64,000 bases of DNA from NCBI RefSeq assembly GCF_013386585.1, contig NZ_JACARO010000073.1:1-64000 (forward strand). Direction: 5' to 3'. Positions 61,343 to 64,000 of this stretch are shown in pieces. Below the pieces are notes generated by a model. The model searched no databases. It had not been told where the DNA came from and saw only the letters and a program-made list of their open reading frames with translations. The stretch comes from Pseudomonas sp. P7548. GTDB taxonomy: Bacteria; Pseudomonadota; Gammaproteobacteria; Pseudomonadales; Pseudomonadaceae. The stretch's first letter is position 1; the number at the start of each line of letters is the position of its first letter. The position numbers were made by a program, and so were the translations under genes.

Positions 61343-62277
61343 CCCGCCGTCCCCTCCAACCGGGCACTGATCCACCTGCGGCTATAAGCAAGCACACTCC
61401 CCGCCATCGCGACCGGAAAATGGATAAACCCGTGCGCCGCCTCCGGCAACAAATGTGCCTGCGCCCCCGGCCAGCGCTCGGCGATCAACAGCGTGTCGTC
61501 CTTCAGCGGGTCCAACGCCCCGACAAACATCAACGCAGGGGGCAAGCCGCTCAACTCCCCGTACAACGGTGACAATGGCGGCTGCCGGCGCGCCTCATCA
61601 CTCAACCCCGGCGTCAGCAACGCCAGGGCCGTGACCATGCCCGGTCCGTCCAACAGCAAGGTGTCCGGCCCCGCCGCGCGCACGCTGGGGGTGCCGGTCA
61701 GGTCGTACACGCCGTAATACAACACCGCCCCGCTCACCCGTTGCAGCAGCGCCGGCCATTGTTTCAGCGCCAGCAACGTCGCCGCCGCCAGATGCCCACC
61801 GGCCGATTCGCCGACGACAATCACCGGCAGGCCGGCAAACTCATCGGCAGTCAGCAACCAACGTGCGGCCGTGAGGCAGTCGTCCATCAGGCCTTCCACC
61901 GGCGTGTCGACCGCCAGCCGATAATCCACCGACACCACCGCCACGTCGCAGGCGTTGACCATGCCCAGGTTCAAATCGTCATCCATCTGCGCATTGCCAA
62001 TCACCCAGCCGCCACCGTGGATATCCAGCACCACGCCCTTGGGCTGGCCGCTCGGCAGCAAGATGCGCACCGGCACCTGCTGGCTGCCCACGCCTATCAG
62101 CCGGGTTTGCGCAGGGTGTTGTGTCCTGACTTTTTGACTGACGCGCAACAACGCCTGGATCACACGCGGCGTCACACGGTTGCGGATTTTAAAGCGCGGC
62201 ATCCAGGCCAGCTTCTTGTTGAACGCGCGCATCTGCGCCAGCTCGGGCTCGCTGGCCGGCCAAGGGGTATGAGCCAT
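61339..62277 (-). CDS. HSL-type carboxylesterase (alpha/beta hydrolase)
   Basis: This 312-residue hydrolase of the hormone-sensitive lipase branch has oxyanion motif DIHGGGWVIG, nucleophile elbow VVGESAGGHLAAATLL, acid residue in FVGALDPLKDD, and catalytic His in AAHGFIHFP. It has no signal peptide. The substrate is unknown, probably short acyl esters. It overlaps tspO-like gene upstream by one base and the GNAT gene downstream by ATGA, indicating a three-gene operon. Confidence 0.9.
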   Translation of the reverse strand: MAHTPWPASEPELAQMRAFNKKLAWMPRFKIRNRVTPRVIQALLRVSQKVRTQHPAQTRLIGVGSQQVPVRILLPSGQPKGVVLDIHGGGWVIGNAQMDDDLNLGMVNACDVAVVSVDYRLAVDTPVEGLMDDCLTAARWLLTADEFAGLPVIVVGESAGGHLAAATLLALKQWPALLQRVSGAVLYYGVYDLTGTPSVRAAGPDTLLLDGPGMVTALALLTPGLSDEARRQPPLSPLYGELSGLPPALMFVGALDPLKDDTLLIAERWPGAQAHLLPEAAHGFIHFPVAMAGSVLAYSRRWISARLEGTAG

Positions 62278-62717
62278 CAGCGGTTACTGCGCAAAATCGA
62301 GAAATTCAACGCCACTGCCACACTCAACCACGCCAGGTACGGGAACAGGATCAAGCCGGTGATCAAATCCAGCCGCAACGCCATCACCACCAACGCCGCC
62401 ACCACTAGCCACAGCAGCACAATCACCACCATGCCCGCGACGATGTGATGGGCACCGAAAAACACCGGTGTCCACAGTGTGTTCAACGCAATCTGCGCCG
62501 CCCATAGGCCCAAGGCCAGTTGGCTGCCGGGGATCATCGTGAGGCGGTAACCGGCCCAGGCCAGCAGCAGATAGATGACTGTCCAGGCCACGGGGAAAAG
62601 CCAATTGGGCGGGGTAAAGCTGGGTTTGACGAGGGACTCGTACCATTGGCCCGGTTTGAAGATCAGGCCCGTACTGGCGGCGGCGCCGCAGGCGATAAGG
62701 AAAATCAGGAAGATCAT
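62277..62717 (-). CDS. tspO: TspO/MBR family membrane protein
   Basis: This 146-residue membrane protein with five predicted TM helices belongs to the TspO family (tryptophan-rich sensory/porphyrin-binding, benzodiazepine-receptor like). Typical segments are PGQWYESLVKPSFTPPNWLFPVAWTVIYLLLAWAGYRL and QIALNTLWTPVFFGAHHIVAG. The reported roles are tetrapyrrole binding and stress-related regulation. It is the first gene of the operon with the esterase and the frameshifted GNAT gene. Confidence 0.93.
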   Translation of the reverse strand: MIFLIFLIACGAAASTGLIFKPGQWYESLVKPSFTPPNWLFPVAWTVIYLLLAWAGYRLTMIPGSQLALGLWAAQIALNTLWTPVFFGAHHIVAGMVVIVLLWLVVAALVVMALRLDLITGLILFPYLAWLSVAVALNFSILRSNR

Positions 62718-62801
62718 GGCCTGTCCTTAGCTGGGATCAGCTGTAGAGGGTGTGTTTCAGAATAGGACGCCTGAAGAATGGGTAAAAGTTCACCGCAGGT
62801 T

Positions 62802-63371
62802 TCAGGAATATTCCGGCGTCACAATCTTCAACCAAGGCCAGCGCGCCTGATAACTGAGGGCCTTGTGCGCAAACAACTCAGGCTCCGGGTGCAACGGGTT
62901 GATGCGCAGCACACCCTGCGCCACATCCTCCAGCCCATAGGGCGCGTACAGTTCGCCCGTTTCAATCTCCAGGCCGATGCAGGTGCCCGCCACCAGGTAA
63001 CGGTCCACGCCCTGCTTGGCCGTGTGCAATTGCGGGTAAGGCCGGCCAAAGCGCTGGCCATACCAAAGATGAACCCGCGCCTGGTTCTTGACCTCGACGT
63101 TGACGCCCAAGTCTTGGAACAAGCGCTCGGCGGCGCGGATGACTTTATCTTCCGCCTCGTAGGACAGGTCGGTGTCGAAGTAAAAAACGTCGTAGTCCTT
63201 CACCCCATGATCGGCCGGCAAATTCGACTGATGATTCCACACCGCCTGGAACAGGCAGCCCGCCGTGAGCATGCACTGCTCGACACCGAGGGCTGGCAGG
63301 CGTGCGGTGATTTCGGCGTTGATGGGGTTGGCCATGGCCAGTGCGAGCAGGGTGTCGACGGTCAGTGTCAT
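62802..63371 (-). CDS. Nucleotidyltransferase-family protein (COG3575-like)
   Basis: This 189-residue protein has DYDVFYFDTDLSYEAEDKVIR in the middle; the D-x-D-like acidic pair following the GVKDYDVFYFD strand is typical of the nucleotidyltransferase fold used by COG3575 proteins. The C-terminal part includes VHLWYGQRFGRPYPQLHTAKQGVDRYLVAGTCIGLE. The molecular substrate is unknown. The ATG at 63371 is preferred over the longer frame from 63425. It has no operon partner. Confidence 0.75.
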   Translation of the reverse strand: MTLTVDTLLALAMANPINAEITARLPALGVEQCMLTAGCLFQAVWNHQSNLPADHGVKDYDVFYFDTDLSYEAEDKVIRAAERLFQDLGVNVEVKNQARVHLWYGQRFGRPYPQLHTAKQGVDRYLVAGTCIGLEIETGELYAPYGLEDVAQGVLRINPLHPEPELFAHKALSYQARWPWLKIVTPEYS

Positions 63372-63473
63372 GTTCAGTCCTTTGAAAGCAGATGCGCTGG
63401 AGCATGCAACCTTACACTTTCCCATGATGAGTTTCGTGACAGCTCCACTCCCTCGCCACAGGGGGCGGTGAAG

Positions 63474-63707
63474 TCAGCTTTTTAGTTCGGTGGCGCGGTG
63501 GCTAGCGGCGTCGTCGTAGGCCACGTACAACGCTTCAGCGATTTGGCTTTTGATGGCCTTGGTGGACTCCAGCCCCAACACAAACCCTTCCGCCTTGCCG
63601 CCTGCGCGGTTGAGTGCTTCGTGGGTGGCGGCGCCGGTGATGGCGTCAAGAAGCTTGGTGGCGTGGGGGCCTACGCCTTTGGGCAGGCTGATCTGGTCGA
63701 TGGACAT
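63474..63707 (-). CDS. Hypothetical small protein, 77 aa
   Basis: This protein (MSIDQISLPKGVGPHATKLLDAITGAATHEALNRAGG...) is probably largely helical, with no recognised family. The ATG at 63707 follows AAGGTATC. It is bounded by the nucleotidyltransferase-like gene and a partial PLP-enzyme gene. Composition supports coding, but homology is not visible. Confidence 0.55.
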   Translation of the reverse strand: MSIDQISLPKGVGPHATKLLDAITGAATHEALNRAGGKAEGFVLGLESTKAIKSQIAEALYVAYDDAASHRATELKS

Positions 63708-63797
63708 GGCGATACCTTCAAAGAGAGCAATCGGTAGCGCGTGTAACCACTGCCGGGGTGGCATGGTAGTCCTGTTTCGGCACAAAGGGGGGCCAGC

Positions 63798-64000
63798 TCA
63801 GCCGGCAATCGCATGCGCCGCCAACGCCAGCCGCTGGATCGCGGTGCGGATTTCCGCCTGATCGAGCGAAGCAAACCCCAGCCGCAAGGCATTCTCACGC
63901 TGGCCAAAGGGTGAAAACAGCCGACCGCTGCGCACCACCAAATCCAGCGCCAGCGCCTTTTCACACAGCCGGTCGACATCGATGGCGTCGGCAAACTTCA
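63798..64000 (-). CDS. Partial C-terminus of a MocR/aminotransferase-like PLP protein
   Basis: Reading leftward from the window end, an open frame codes for KFADAIDVDRLCEKALALD...VRSGRLFSPFGQRENALRLGFASLDQAEIRTAIQRLALAAHAIAG and stops at 63798. The segment ENALRLGFASLDQAEI matches the end of class I aminotransferases and MocR-type GntR regulators. The N-terminal part lies beyond the window. Confidence 0.8.
   Translation of the reverse strand, partial: KFADAIDVDRLCEKALALDLVVRSGRLFSPFGQRENALRLGFASLDQAEIRTAIQRLALAAHAIAG

Overview
The window looks like chromosome from a Pseudomonas of the fluorescens group. It is GC-rich with strongly GC-biased third positions. It carries the conserved pseudomonad block leuC-leuD-methyltransferase-leuB-asd-asd2-fimV-truA-trpF-accD-folC-dedD-cvpA-purF-metZ. 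It also carries an RsmE-type CsrA protein, Pseudomonas-only families (DUF1654, DUF2790), and many REP/REPIN palindromes of the kind known from P. fluorescens. No insertion sequence, integrase, prophage, rRNA or CRISPR array was seen. The window starts in an intergenic region and ends inside a minus-strand PLP-dependent enzyme gene.

Layout. 1-4250: periplasmic glutaminase-asparaginase behind AauR-like sites and a sigma-54 promoter; a LexA-box-controlled DUF1654 and endonuclease I pair; a SPOR lipoprotein; rsmE; two small hypotheticals. 4258-8406: HAD phosphatase, exported alpha/beta hydrolase, DUF2790 protein and a CusRS/CopRS-type two-component system. 8421-10734: pyroglutamyl-peptidase with the two DUF969/DUF979 subunits of a predicted 5-oxoproline transporter. 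11669-16537: a probable amino-sugar catabolic locus (ROK repressor, APC permease, ROK kinase, SIS-type deaminase/isomerase). 18352-20471: tRNA-Val, a pauB/puuB-like oxidase, then tRNA-Asp x2 and a second tRNA-Val. 20579-39164: the housekeeping block for methionine, purine, folate, fatty acid, tryptophan, lysine/threonine and leucine synthesis plus FimV and TruA. 39304-43539: a LysR regulator and a five-PAS GGDEF-EAL protein.

43543-52989: an uncharacterised protein with a dead and a live papain-like repeat; dusC; a TetR-hydrolase-thioesterase operon divergent from a small protein with an AID/APOBEC-like zinc deaminase signature; a duplicated tRNA-Glu/tRNA-Ala pair downstream of gltX; and uvrB. 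53333-60517: aromatic/aspartate aminotransferase, a PtrR-like LysR with its divergent succinate-semialdehyde dehydrogenase, then a cobalamin riboswitch driving a BtuF-BtuC-BtuD-type importer. 60855-64000: a frameshifted GNAT gene, a lipase-like esterase, TspO, a nucleotidyltransferase-like protein, a small hypothetical and the partial PLP enzyme.

The least explained items are the standalone deaminase-like protein (47984-48544) and the tandem papain-like protein (43543-44814). The best regulatory observations are the AauR/sigma-54 arrangement before ansB, the LexA box before DUF1654-endA, the perfect 23-bp palindrome between the TetR gene and the deaminase gene, and the B12 riboswitch. All functions are read from motifs and gene order; no database search was run.
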